Assembly (NCBI GenBank): GCA_002483445.1
Contig: DLHY01000147.1
Coordinates: 1,948 to 65,947, forward strand
Direction: 5' to 3'
From: Blastocatellia bacterium UBA7656
GTDB lineage: Bacteria > Acidobacteriota > Blastocatellia > UBA7656
DNA length: 64,000 nucleotides
The position numbers and the translations under genes are program-made. This document shows, piece after piece, positions 16,268-25,204 of the stretch. Below the pieces are notes generated by a model. That model searched no databases and was not told the origin of the DNA. It was given only the letters and a program-made list of their open reading frames with translations. Positions within the stretch are counted from its first letter, which is position 1, and every line of letters starts with the position of its first letter.

Positions 16268-16594
16268 TTATGGATACGCTTTAAGCCCTGCTTTCATTGC
16301 TCCTTCTATCGTTCCGTTTATATGCTCGGAGCCGGGGAAGAACCATTCATCAGAGTCATATCGCATGTCGCTGTACTTGAATATGGCAAAACCCCAATTG
16401 TTCATCTCTCCTGTGTATTCAAGGCGGCAAGTCTGCCCTACTCTTCCATAGTCAAACCTGTCGAGGTACAGGAATTTACCCTTGTAGCGGGTAAGATAAT
16501 AGTAGTTCGGATCCTCAAGAACAGTTCGGTTGAATTCTTCAACGATATGCTCAACCTGTTCCTTAACTTCATCAGGGATAGTTTTCTTGCCCAT
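16268..16594 (-). CDS. Hypothetical cytoplasmic protein
   Basis: 108 aa from the ATG at 16594 (MGKKTIPDEVKEQVEHI), preceded by GGAGGGTTCTGAGA. N-terminal amphipathic helix, then an aromatic beta-rich part (NYYYLTRYKGKFLYLDRFDYG, split across strands) and WGFAIFKYSDMRYDSDEWFFPG. No family recognised with certainty. It lies between two displaced fragments of typA and may be cargo of an older insertion at the same site. Monocistronic. Confidence 0.65.
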   Translation of the reverse strand: MGKKTIPDEVKEQVEHIVEEFNRTVLEDPNYYYLTRYKGKFLYLDRFDYGRVGQTCRLEYTGEMNNWGFAIFKYSDMRYDSDEWFFPGSEHINGTIEGAMKAGLKAYP

Positions 16595-16700
16595 TCTCAG
16601 AACCCTCCGTTGCGTTATCGCTTCTTCGACGTTTACCTGATATATCGTTTCACCTCTCGGCTGAGAGGGTAACATATTTTCCTGTCATCATGAGCGACAG

Positions 16701-16786
16701 GTGAAGCGATGCAGGGCTGTTGCAAAGTCCTGGGTTAGCCGATCTTCGTTGTCAAGCTACTTTGCAACAGCCCTGTGAAGCGATGC
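16701..16786. mobile_element. 62-bp MITE-like element with 12-bp target duplication
   Basis: Perfect 16-bp inverted ends AGGGCTGTTGCAAAGT (16713-16728) and ACTTTGCAACAGCCCT (16759-16774) enclose 30 bases. The direct repeat GTGAAGCGATGC flanks both sides (16701-16712 and 16775-16786). The ends resemble the TGTTGCAAA tips of several insertion sequences; the mobilising transposase is not in the window. The interrupted sequence matches codons of typA. As RNA the element is also a strong hairpin. Confidence 0.6.
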
Positions 16787-16812
16787 GACTCGCGCCTTTC
16801 CGCGAGCTTTCA
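16777..16812 (+). pseudogene. Second typA-derived fragment
   Basis: Reads E A M R L A P F R E L S; TypA 551-562 (15124-15159) reads E A M R L V P F R E L S. 30 of 36 bases match and five of the six changes, spread over five codons, sit at or include third positions. Similarity ends right after. The MITE-like element lies directly before it, so the fragment was present when that element inserted. Confidence 0.65.
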
Positions 16813-16840
16813 ATTCAATACTGTCTGTCTCCGCGCTTCC

Positions 16841-18835
16841 CTAACGACCTATCGCGCCGCTCGTGATCGCAAATTCTCCGCTTGCGAGCACGCGACCTGA
16901 ACTGACAACCTCGACGCGGCGGATGTTGACAGCGGGCCTCGCTTCAGGCGGAATCCTCACTCCCTCCGAGCCATCGCTTGTCAGCACTGCCTTGAGAAAT
17001 CCCTGCTCCGCCGCGAACACGCCAAGTCTGCGACCATCGGCGAAAAGCTCATACACTCCATCCGCCAGCCGCTCAACTTCTATCGTCACCCTTACAAGAT
17101 TGCTCGCGGCTTCGACTCGCGCCGCGCCGAAGGCATTGAAAGAAGCCGTTGATTCTATGCGCGCTTCTTTCTGGAAAAATTCTCCCGTCGGCGCGAACTC
17201 CGTGACCGGAGCGAATTCATTTCGCAAAATAATTCGGTCTTCCGAGTCCCGCAACTCGACGCTGCGAATCCTCGTGACAGGCCAAAGCCCGTCAGGCAGG
17301 CGATGTTCGTCCCCCGAAGGGTCAGTCGAAAAAACTATACGGATTCCGCCAAACTCATTCGCAGTCAAATCGTCTCTCAACTCCGTAGACGAAAGCCGCT
17401 CTCCATTGACAACCAATCGATAACCGCGAGACGGGTCAAGCCCGCTCGCATCGAGCGCGAAATACTGACTGTTGCCGTAAATGAAAACTGAAGCTTCGCC
17501 CTGCGCAAGAGAGTCATCGCTGCGGCTCAGGGCGACCGCTGCAAACAGATCGAGGACGGCCCCGGCATTGACGGCCTGAAGCGCCGAGAGCGGATCGATT
17601 CGCCCTTTGCCCAGCCTTCCTTCATAACCCGGATTCGCGCCGTCGATACTCATCGCGCTCTCTTCCATGATCGATCTCGTTCTGCTCGTGTCCGGGTCCG
17701 CGGAGATGATGAGCGCGGCCTGGGCTGCGGCAAGCGGCGCGGCGAAAGATGTCCCGCTCCACTCAGCATAGCCTCCATCGAGGAAAGGCGCGAAGAGATG
17801 AAAGCCCGGAGCCGACACGCTCACTCCCCGACCATAGTTTGAGAAATAAATCCTGCGGTCGTCCTCATCCGTCGCCGCGACTCCTATGACCTCTTCCTGA
17901 TTGGCCGGATACTGAGGCTCCGCGTCTGTGCCTTCATTTCCAAACGCCGCTACGACTATGACTCCCTGCTCGCGCGCATGATGAATCGCATCCCTCAGAA
18001 CCGATGCGTCTTCACTCGTGCCGCAACTGAGGCTGATTATCTGCGCGCCCTGATAAACTGCATAATTGATCGCCGAGGCGACAAGAAACTCGCTGCCGTT
18101 GCCATCCTGATTGAAAGCGCGAATCGGAAGTATGCGACAGTCAGGAGCCATCAGCGCGATCAATCCGGCGATGAACGTCCCATGCCCCGCAACTGAATTT
18201 TCAGAGCCGCCCGGCTCGTCCGTCGGATCGTTGTCGTTGTCGTAAAAATCCCAGCCTCGCGTTTCATCGATGAAGCCGTCTTCGTCATCGTCTATTCGGT
18301 TGTCGGGAATTTCATAAGGGTCTTCGTAGAGATGCCCTTCCAACGCCGGATGATCTGAAGCTACGCCTGTATCGATGACTGCCACGACGACGCCTTCTCC
18401 GCGCGAGCGGCGATGGGATTGATCGAGGCGGAGCTTTTCAACGAGCTGTCGCTGCGCGCGATAGTCCGATTCGGTGTGGCCCGCTTCGGGGCGGGAATCG
18501 GGAAAGCTCATGATCGAGCGCGCAAAAACCGTTGCGACCAGATGATTGATCGACGCGCTTATGACATCTCGGTCTCGATTGAGTCGCTTGCGAGTTTTTT
18601 TGACGCTCCTGCCTTGAGGCGCGTAAAGCTCGTAAAAATTCGTTCCGAGAATCTGCTGTCTGGTCGTCGTCCCGTGACGAGAGTTGATGTCATCTATCGA
18701 AGCGCCTTCGCGGATATTGACTATCAGATCGCCCGGTCGCGAAGGCGATGCCTGCGCCTGACGGCTCGAAGGAGAGAGGAAACAGGTCGAGAGAAAAATC
18801 AGAAAAATTATCGAGGATGTTATTCTTCGTTTCAT
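16841..18835 (-). CDS. Secreted subtilisin-family (S8) serine protease
   Basis: 664 aa. Signal peptide about 1-29; propeptide-like region with PGDLIVNIREGASIDDIN from about 34. Catalytic domain about 145-420 with D155 (VAVIDTGVAS), H218 (GHGTFIAGL), oxyanion N300 (AAFGNEGT) and S363 (SGTSFAAP). An Asp-rich insert (IDDDEDGFIDE, YDNDNDPTDE) probably binds calcium. Residues about 430-664 form C-terminal beta-sandwich modules. The ATG is 14 bases from the stop of the CHAT gene, so the gene is the last of a four-gene operon (sigma, zinc finger, CHAT, S8). This suggests a regulated protease pair; which one acts on the other is unknown. Confidence 0.88.
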   Translation of the reverse strand: MKRRITSSIIFLIFLSTCFLSPSSRQAQASPSRPGDLIVNIREGASIDDINSRHGTTTRQQILGTNFYELYAPQGRSVKKTRKRLNRDRDVISASINHLVATVFARSIMSFPDSRPEAGHTESDYRAQRQLVEKLRLDQSHRRSRGEGVVVAVIDTGVASDHPALEGHLYEDPYEIPDNRIDDDEDGFIDETRGWDFYDNDNDPTDEPGGSENSVAGHGTFIAGLIALMAPDCRILPIRAFNQDGNGSEFLVASAINYAVYQGAQIISLSCGTSEDASVLRDAIHHAREQGVIVVAAFGNEGTDAEPQYPANQEEVIGVAATDEDDRRIYFSNYGRGVSVSAPGFHLFAPFLDGGYAEWSGTSFAAPLAAAQAALIISADPDTSRTRSIMEESAMSIDGANPGYEGRLGKGRIDPLSALQAVNAGAVLDLFAAVALSRSDDSLAQGEASVFIYGNSQYFALDASGLDPSRGYRLVVNGERLSSTELRDDLTANEFGGIRIVFSTDPSGDEHRLPDGLWPVTRIRSVELRDSEDRIILRNEFAPVTEFAPTGEFFQKEARIESTASFNAFGAARVEAASNLVRVTIEVERLADGVYELFADGRRLGVFAAEQGFLKAVLTSDGSEGVRIPPEARPAVNIRRVEVVSSGRVLASGEFAITSGAIGR

Positions 18836-18848
18836 ACAATAACCTTCA

Positions 18849-21674
18849 TCAATTCGGATTGCCCATCAAAACGAAAGGCGCCCAGTAGTACGGATGCGGG
18901 TAAAGCTCGCGGACTTCGAGTTGCGCCGCGCGCAGGGCTGCGCGCTTCGTCTCGCCCGCGCTGATCCGTTTGTACATCTCCGTCATAAGCAGAGCGGTCG
19001 AGCGATCAGAAACCATCCACAAACTGACGACCAGCGATGGCGCTCCCGCATACAGGAATCCGCGCATAAGACCATGCAGTTCGTCTCCCGGAAAAATCGC
19101 GCTCACTCCGGTCTGACACGCCGAGAGCGTGACCATCTCTGCGCGAAGACGCAGATCGAGCAGCCCGTAAAAATTCAGATGCGAGTCAGCCAGCTTCAGC
19201 GATGAGAACATAGGATTGTCCTGGCGGAAACGCCCGTGCGATGCGATGTGCAGATACCGCGCCGAAGGGGCAAGGCTGAGAAGATTTTTCCGCGTGGCCT
19301 CGCCGCCCGTGAGCGTCACCGCATCGGCGAATATCTCGCACAATCCCTTGATCTCATCTTCAACGTGAGGAAGATCAGGCGTGGAGACGCCCAAAGCGAG
19401 CATTGTTTTGCCGCGTTTTGACGGGCTGCGGCGGGCAGCCTCGCGGCACAGCTTCAACACCGCCGCGCTCGGAGCGCGCGAGATTTCGAATTGATCCACG
19501 AGATATTCAAGCCCGTCCGAGAGCGCGTGAAACGGAACGTAGTGAAGCGGCCCGTGAGGGATGATTATGATTCGATCCGTTTCGATCATCATTTCCAGCG
19601 GCTCGAAAACGGCTTCATAAATTCGAGTCAGAATATCGTTAGTTCCCTGCCTGAGATGCTCCCAGTGTTTTTCGACATAGGCGCGGCCATAGGCGAATTT
19701 CTCCATTTGAAATCGGAGCGCGGCAAGCAGGTCTTCCACTCCGCCGAGCGAAGCGAAGTTGCGCGCTGTTTCTACCCTTGCGCGAGAGACGACGAAAGCC
19801 GAAAGCTCATTGCCGGTGGCGAAGTACTCAATGGCTGTTTCGCCTTCTTCGAGCGCATCGATGAGATCGACTGCATTAGTCGAATGCCGTGAATGGAGGC
19901 GAGTGAAGTCGCTGTTTTCTGCTTCGAGGCGCTGGAATAGTTCGGTTACCTCTCTTTCGCAGCGCGCGATTTTTCGGCGGGAGGCGGCTGACAGTTGCGC
20001 GCCGCGGCGGCCTGACTCGTCTCCTTTTTTCGCCTGCGAGCCCAGCCAGTTGATCTCTTCTATCAGCTTCAGGAGCCTCTTTCGTGCCATAGACTCTCCG
20101 CGCCGACGCGACGGCAGGTCGTTGATATATCGCGCGAGCAGTTCGGCCAATGCCTGCGACTTCGAGGATTCGACCAGACGGAAAGCCTCGTCAAACGACT
20201 CGTCACTGCCCTCATCGAGACAGCTTCTTATGGCGTCTTCGTAGACTACGACCTTGCCGCGCAGTAAATAAGTTTTCAACTCGTCCGCCGCGATGCCGCT
20301 GCGCATCTTTTCTATTTCATAGATTGCTTGAAGAAACTCGCGTCGGGCTTCATCCGCGCGCCCCTCGTCGCGGAGCGCGCAGCCAATCAGATGATGGCAG
20401 CGATAAGCGATGTTCGGAGCATAGAGACCATCGAGCGAGCGGAGCGCCCGTTTAGCCCCGCGCAAAGCCTGTGCGCCGCGTCCCATTTCATAAGCCGCTC
20501 GCGCCGCAAGCAGTCTCGCATAAGCCGACCTCATCGCGAGTTTCTGCCGGGAAAAGATGCGCAGCGATGAAGAGGCCCGGCTGAGGGATTCGGCCTTCGC
20601 GCCTGAGATCAAACTGAGCTCGGCGAGGTATGAATCCGTCAGCGCGACGAAAGTGGAGTTGCGACTCGCGGCGAAAACCTTGCGCGCGAGGATGAGGCAT
20701 TTGCGCGATTCAGTCGTTTGCCCCAGCCCCATCAAAGCCAGTCCGCGAGCGAGCAGCGATTTGGCCGCATCGTAAGACATGCCGAGTTGACGGAAGATGG
20801 AATGGGCTGTGGAAGCCTTTTCTGCGGCGTTTTCGAATGCGTTGAGAGAGAGCATTATTTCAGCGATGTCGAGATCGCACCACGCGACGAGGTCGCGGCT
20901 GCCCAGTTCACTCAATCGGTCGCGCACTTTGTAAAAGAGAGCGAGCGCGGCGTTGTAATTGCCCTGAAGAAAACGTATATAAGCGATATGAAATTCGGAC
21001 TGGCCCGCAAGGAGATGTCGTCTCGTTCGCCTGAAAATCTTTGCGGCTTCGCCGAGCAAAGCGAGAGCTTCGTCAGGGCGATCCATTTCAACCAGAATGT
21101 TGGCTCGACCGAAGGCGACAACCGCGCGCATCGCGTCATCGCCCGCGCGAGAGAAAATCGCGCGAGCGCGATCATAATGCCTGAGCGCCGTCGGGTAGCG
21201 GTCGAGGCGATAATAAATCGCGCCGATGTTGGTTTCGAGTTGCGCAAGCTCAAGCTCATCAGTCTTCGACAATGCGCGGCGGGCTGATTGCGCCGTTTGA
21301 AGCGCCTCGCGGTAGCGGCCCAGCAGGACCAGACAGCGCAACTGTTCTTTCTCGATGACGGCGGCTTCTTTTTTCAGCCCGGCCGCTTTGAGAGATTTCA
21401 CCGACGACCGATACAATCGATTCGCTTCGCGGTGGTCGCCTTCATAAGCAAGCACCATGGCGCGAGACGCTCGCGCATAAGCTCTCATCGCCGGGGTGCG
21501 TGATATTTGAGAAAGCTGCTCGATTGAGTGGGCAAGGCGCGAGGCTTTTTTGAGATCGCAGCGGGCAAGCCGGTTCACTTCCTGTTTGAGCGCAGCGATA
21601 TCGAGGCGTCCTTCATGTTTTTGCGCGAAGGACTTGAGGTTTCGGGCGCGAAGGAGATTTTCGGCAAGCTTCAT
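18849..21674 (-). CDS. TPR-CHAT protein (caspase-like protease)
   Basis: 941 aa. Residues about 1-480 are helical repeats of TPR type (AIYYRLDRYPTALRHYDRAR, RANILVEMDRPDEALAL). A charged coiled-coil-like linker spans about 490-590, and the CHAT domain covers about 600-941. The caspase-like dyad is visible: H813 in YLHIASHG and C853 in VTLSACQTG. CHAT proteases are activated through their repeat regions and cleave partner proteins, as in Craspase and other conflict or death systems. Ten bases separate it from the upstream zinc-finger gene, and a subtilase follows at once. Substrate and trigger are unknown; the subtilase is an obvious candidate partner. Confidence 0.88.
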   Translation of the reverse strand: MKLAENLLRARNLKSFAQKHEGRLDIAALKQEVNRLARCDLKKASRLAHSIEQLSQISRTPAMRAYARASRAMVLAYEGDHREANRLYRSSVKSLKAAGLKKEAAVIEKEQLRCLVLLGRYREALQTAQSARRALSKTDELELAQLETNIGAIYYRLDRYPTALRHYDRARAIFSRAGDDAMRAVVAFGRANILVEMDRPDEALALLGEAAKIFRRTRRHLLAGQSEFHIAYIRFLQGNYNAALALFYKVRDRLSELGSRDLVAWCDLDIAEIMLSLNAFENAAEKASTAHSIFRQLGMSYDAAKSLLARGLALMGLGQTTESRKCLILARKVFAASRNSTFVALTDSYLAELSLISGAKAESLSRASSSLRIFSRQKLAMRSAYARLLAARAAYEMGRGAQALRGAKRALRSLDGLYAPNIAYRCHHLIGCALRDEGRADEARREFLQAIYEIEKMRSGIAADELKTYLLRGKVVVYEDAIRSCLDEGSDESFDEAFRLVESSKSQALAELLARYINDLPSRRRGESMARKRLLKLIEEINWLGSQAKKGDESGRRGAQLSAASRRKIARCEREVTELFQRLEAENSDFTRLHSRHSTNAVDLIDALEEGETAIEYFATGNELSAFVVSRARVETARNFASLGGVEDLLAALRFQMEKFAYGRAYVEKHWEHLRQGTNDILTRIYEAVFEPLEMMIETDRIIIIPHGPLHYVPFHALSDGLEYLVDQFEISRAPSAAVLKLCREAARRSPSKRGKTMLALGVSTPDLPHVEDEIKGLCEIFADAVTLTGGEATRKNLLSLAPSARYLHIASHGRFRQDNPMFSSLKLADSHLNFYGLLDLRLRAEMVTLSACQTGVSAIFPGDELHGLMRGFLYAGAPSLVVSLWMVSDRSTALLMTEMYKRISAGETKRAALRAAQLEVRELYPHPYYWAPFVLMGNPN

Positions 21675-21684
21675 TAGCTCGTTC

Positions 21685-22308
21685 TCACGATGATGGCGAG
21701 ACAGGGAGGCTCACAACATTTATCGTCATGTTGCGGGCCTGTATCTGCAAATCGTACTCGCCGCAACTGAGCTTTTTGATGACGAAGATGCCTATGTCAT
21801 CGGTCACGGCTGACTGAACTCGTTTGCCGCGTCGGGCCATCTCGACCGGTATTCCCGCCACTGAGTCGAACCCCGGCTCGGCAGCATTGAGAATCTGCCC
21901 CACCACCGTCGCACTCTTTTCTCCCGTCACTGCTATGTGCAGGTCTATGCTGTAATCCCAGACCGTGTAGACCAGTTGTCTGGTCGGTGAAATTCCTGTC
22001 TGCCTCACTCCCGCCGGGGCCGCCTGTTTGAACGAATCGAATATCAGGCGCACGATTCCGCGAGCCGCGCCGCGCAGGCTGGGGCGCGACCCGGTTTCGA
22101 ACAATCGGACGGCTCGGCGCAGAACCCAGGGCGGCGGCTCAACCGTGTGGTCGTTTCGTCCTATGGATTTGAAGCTTTCATACCACCGCCGGTCAGCTTC
22201 GCAGCGAGCGCACCCCGCAGCGAGATGTTTTTCAACGCGCTCCGACTGGCGGCCCTCAAGCCGACCGTCGAGGAAATCTATCAACAGATTGAAACCGACA
22301 CACTTCAT
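21685..22308 (-). CDS. Zinc-finger anti-sigma-like protein with beta-sandwich tail
   Basis: 207 aa. The N-terminus has a zf-HC2-like motif, HLAAGCARC (H-x4-C-x2-C), following LLIDFLDGRL, as in anti-sigma zinc fingers. No membrane span is visible, unlike most such factors. Residues about 115-200 form a carboxypeptidase-regulatory-like beta-sandwich (VVGQILNAAEPG, DDIGIFVIKKLSCGEYDLQ). It lies between the sigma factor gene (77 bases) and the CHAT gene (10 bases). It probably restrains the sigma factor, perhaps responding to a cytoplasmic signal or to cleavage; this is inference. Confidence 0.72.
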   Translation of the reverse strand: MKCVGFNLLIDFLDGRLEGRQSERVEKHLAAGCARCEADRRWYESFKSIGRNDHTVEPPPWVLRRAVRLFETGSRPSLRGAARGIVRLIFDSFKQAAPAGVRQTGISPTRQLVYTVWDYSIDLHIAVTGEKSATVVGQILNAAEPGFDSVAGIPVEMARRGKRVQSAVTDDIGIFVIKKLSCGEYDLQIQARNMTINVVSLPVSPSS

Positions 22309-22385
22309 GACTTGCTCCTGGGATCAACCTTTTTCGGCCCTGCATCAGACACGAGCGTTCTGTCGAGAAAAAAAATACACATGGA

Positions 22386-22994
22386 TCATATTTTTCCGTC
22401 GAGAGCCTTTCTGAGTTTTTCGAGGCACCGCGCCCGCGTCGGCCCTATCGAAGCTATGGGCATCTGCATCTGGCGGGCGACCTCTTCATAGCTCGGTTCT
22501 TCCTGAGTGAGAAAGAGCAGCGTGATGAGTCTGCGGCAACGCTCGTTCAGGGCTTCGACCGATTCGCGCACACGTTGCTGGCGCTCGATGGTTTCCTGCT
22601 CCTCGTCGGGCAGAGGCAGCGCGGCGGCTATGTCTGAAAGATCGTAAGGGTTTTCCGCATCCGGGGGCGGCGCGCTGAAGTGGTCGTTTTTTCGACGGCG
22701 CGCGAGCCGCCAGCTTTCGCGCGAGGTAGTGGTGATGATCCATTTGGCGAGCCTCGTTTGATCACGCAGGGTCGAGAGTTTCCTGAGCAGTTTTATGCAG
22801 ACGGTTTGAAAGACCTCTGCGGCATCGGCCCTCGACAGACCGGCCTGAATGGGTATCGAATAGATGAGCCTCTGATAGCGTTCGAGCAGAATTTCCCACG
22901 CCCGCCCGTCGCCGCTTATGCAGGCCTCGACAAGCTCGGATGTATTCATTTGCGCCGTATCGCCTGTGATTTTTGTCGAGTCCTGTTTTGTCAT
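22386..22994 (-). CDS. ECF-type RNA polymerase sigma factor
   Basis: 202 aa from the ATG at 22994 (MTKQDSTKITG); the longer frame to 23078 has no supporting site. Region 2 covers about 25-95 (AWEILLERYQRLIYSIPI, AAEVFQTVCIKLLR, LAKWIITTTSRESW) and region 4 about 135-195 (LNERCRRLITLLFLT, SYEEVARQMQMPIASIG), the recognition helix. First gene of the sigma/zinc-finger/CHAT/subtilase operon, so it probably directs transcription of that operon or of a larger regulon. Its own promoter was not identified. Confidence 0.87.
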   Translation of the reverse strand: MTKQDSTKITGDTAQMNTSELVEACISGDGRAWEILLERYQRLIYSIPIQAGLSRADAAEVFQTVCIKLLRKLSTLRDQTRLAKWIITTTSRESWRLARRRKNDHFSAPPPDAENPYDLSDIAAALPLPDEEQETIERQQRVRESVEALNERCRRLITLLFLTQEEPSYEEVARQMQMPIASIGPTRARCLEKLRKALDGKI

Positions 22995-23150
22995 AACAGC
23001 CTTGATGAAAAACAAGAGCGCAGGGTGGCCGGTCAGATTCGGGGCGCAGCCAATCTTAACAGATCGAAAAAAGCGCATGAAGAGATATGTATTTTTCCGG
23101 CCTGTGTCCGCCTCTTGTTTGAATGAGAGGGTTGATTATCAGAGGTGTTT

Positions 23151-23552
23151 ATGAAGAAGGCAGTATTGCTACTATTGCTGGGAGTGAGTGTGGCGGCTTT
23201 GATGGAAAACTATCTCAAGGTCGATTCGTCGAGCATAATATCGAAGACTGGCATTCCGACTCTGATGAAAGATCACACCCTTTACAGTTGGACCAAAAAG
23301 GGCGAATGGCATTTCGCTCTTATCACGAAAGGCGAGCGGGCAAGATCGATTGAAGAGATCAAATCATCTTCCATCCCGGTCAAAGGGATTAACGGCCTGA
23401 AAGACAGACTCGACCTTTTGATGAGGCATCAGCGAATCGTCTGGATCGCTCAGGGCGAAGGGCTTTCTCTTCCTCCCGAATCCATATTCAGTCAGATCAA
23501 ACGCTATTGCGACAATTCCGGCCTGACACTTCAAATAGATCGCAGCCGGTAA
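23151..23552 (+). CDS. Small exported protein, unknown
   Basis: 133 aa from the ATG at 23151 (AGAGGTGTTT upstream; a GTG at 23145 is the alternative). Signal peptide about 1-18 (MKKAVLLLLLGVSVAAL). The mature part is mixed alpha/beta with TLYSWTKKGEWHFALITKGER and RIVWIAQGEGLSLPP. No family recognised. Divergently oriented to the sigma factor operon, about 155 bases away, so the two may share a control region. Confidence 0.65.
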   Translation: MKKAVLLLLLGVSVAALMENYLKVDSSSIISKTGIPTLMKDHTLYSWTKKGEWHFALITKGERARSIEEIKSSSIPVKGINGLKDRLDLLMRHQRIVWIAQGEGLSLPPESIFSQIKRYCDNSGLTLQIDRSR

Positions 23553-23853
23553 AATGACGGGCTGCGATCTTCCCTGTAATTTTTCCCTGCGCTGAACAGG
23601 TACGACGGGCTGCCAGACTGTCGCAGGGTTTCATCATTTCAGCCTTTGAACAGACTGGCAGCCTGTTCTACATCAACGACTCCTCTGACTTTTTGCTGAG
23701 AGCGCGCTGCTTTTCTTCAAAGCTTTTCCCGCTCCGTTCATCACCCATCACGACGCATGTATTTTCTCCTTCGAGCCGGGTCTCTTGTCCCCCAGCAAAG
23801 GGAAGAGCCGAACCACCGGACGGCGTTTCCCTTCTCAGTCTGAAGGAGGAGAT
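23553..23853. other. Spacer with imperfect inverted repeats
   Basis: No gene. GGCTGCCAGACTGT at about 23610 is mirrored with one mismatch by ACAGACTGGCAGCC at about 23652, a possible terminator for the gene ending at 23552. The last 40 bases lead to the ribosome site of the DUF1800 gene. Confidence 0.5.
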
Positions 23854-25191
23854 ATGGATCGTGCACATGCTATTCACTTGCTGAGTCGCACAAGCTTCTA
23901 TGCGCATACAGATCGTGTCGATCAGATAGCAGCGATGGATGCGGAAGAAGCCCTCACCGAGTTGGTCGATAACGCCGCCGCGCCTGAAATCGAAGAGATC
24001 AATTTCAGAAACGTCTATCAGCGCAGTGAGTATGAAGACTTCAATGATATGCTCACGCGCGAAATGCGGCGATTGCTTTCTCCCGCGTCAGGACTGCGTG
24101 ACCGAATGCTCTGGTTCTGGCACGGGCTGCTCACATCGGCCTTTTCCAAAGCAGAGCTACCGGCGCTCGTCTGGCGTCAACACCGGCTCATCGCCCGTCA
24201 CGCGATGGGCAACTTCCGAACCCTTATCGAAGAATTCACCATCGATCCGGCGATACTGATCTACCTCGATGGGAATTACTCCATCGCTTCTGATCCCAAT
24301 GAGAACTACTCGCGCGAAGTCAAAGAGCTTTTCACGCTCGGTCGAGGCCATTACACCGAGCAGGATGTGAAAAACGGCGCGAAGGCGCTGGCTGGCTGGT
24401 ACGTCGATGGATTCCCTGAGCGGGAAGGTCAGCGATTCGATCCCAACCGAATCAAAGCCGAGTTCCTCGAAGAATGGGCGTTCAAAGGATCGCTCGAATA
24501 CCTCGGAGAAACTTTGGAGTTCGACGGATCGCGCGAGCAGCACAAAAAAATCATCGACCGCATACTGGCTCTCGAACCCAAACCGGGATTCTTTCCCTCA
24601 GCCGAGTATATCGTCACAAAGCTTTATCAATACTTCATCCATCCTGTCGTTGACGAAGCCAGCGTGGCGCGGCTTGCGGCTCTGTTCAAAGCCGAACAGT
24701 ACGAAATCAAACCTGTTCTGAAGGCGCTCTTCCGCAATCGGAATTTCTTCGCGTCGAGACATTCAAGAGTGCGTTTTCCGCTTGAGAATCTTCTCTCCAT
24801 CGCATCATCTCTTTCGGCGCGGCTTACCGATTTTGATTTCGAAACTTATTTTCACGAAACGGGGCAGGTGCCTTTCGATCCGCCCAACGTCGCAGGCTGG
24901 CCCGTAACGAGACCTGCGAACCAGCGATGGGCGTCCTCGTCGCATACGCTCTCTCGCGCAAGGCTGGGACTTGTCGCTTACGATCTTTCGACGCGCAATG
25001 CGGTCATACGAGCAATCTCGCAGTCGAGCGACCCGGTTTTGGAAACATTGCGCTGGACTTTGCTCACTGACGTTTCCGAAAAAACCATGACCGAATTGCG
25101 CAATGCGGCAAATCGAATTCGCGAACGAAGATTCCGCGCGAGGACTCTTCTCGCGCTCGCCATAGCAAGCCCGGAGTTCGCTCTCGCTTAG
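23854..25191 (+). CDS. DUF1800 family protein
   Basis: 445 aa from the ATG at 23854, with GGAGGAGAT just before; the in-frame upstream start is not supported. Family marks: HLLSRTSFYAHTDRVD at the start, LRDRMLWFWHGLLTSAF, YLDGNYSIASDPNENYSREVKELFTLG, KALAGWYVDG, and FDPPNVAGWP near the C-terminus. DUF1800 genes normally precede DUF1501 genes, as here (13 bases between them), and encode proteins thought to act at or outside the membrane; no reaction is established. No classical signal peptide is visible on this product. Confidence 0.88.
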   Translation: MDRAHAIHLLSRTSFYAHTDRVDQIAAMDAEEALTELVDNAAAPEIEEINFRNVYQRSEYEDFNDMLTREMRRLLSPASGLRDRMLWFWHGLLTSAFSKAELPALVWRQHRLIARHAMGNFRTLIEEFTIDPAILIYLDGNYSIASDPNENYSREVKELFTLGRGHYTEQDVKNGAKALAGWYVDGFPEREGQRFDPNRIKAEFLEEWAFKGSLEYLGETLEFDGSREQHKKIIDRILALEPKPGFFPSAEYIVTKLYQYFIHPVVDEASVARLAALFKAEQYEIKPVLKALFRNRNFFASRHSRVRFPLENLLSIASSLSARLTDFDFETYFHETGQVPFDPPNVAGWPVTRPANQRWASSSHTLSRARLGLVAYDLSTRNAVIRAISQSSDPVLETLRWTLLTDVSEKTMTELRNAANRIRERRFRARTLLALAIASPEFALA

Positions 25192-25204
25192 AAAGGAGTC
25201 CATC

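Noticed and set aside
23668..23907. Minus-strand frame of 79 codons before the DUF1800 gene
   Set aside because: Overlaps the DUF1800 ribosome site and start; no features or site of its own.
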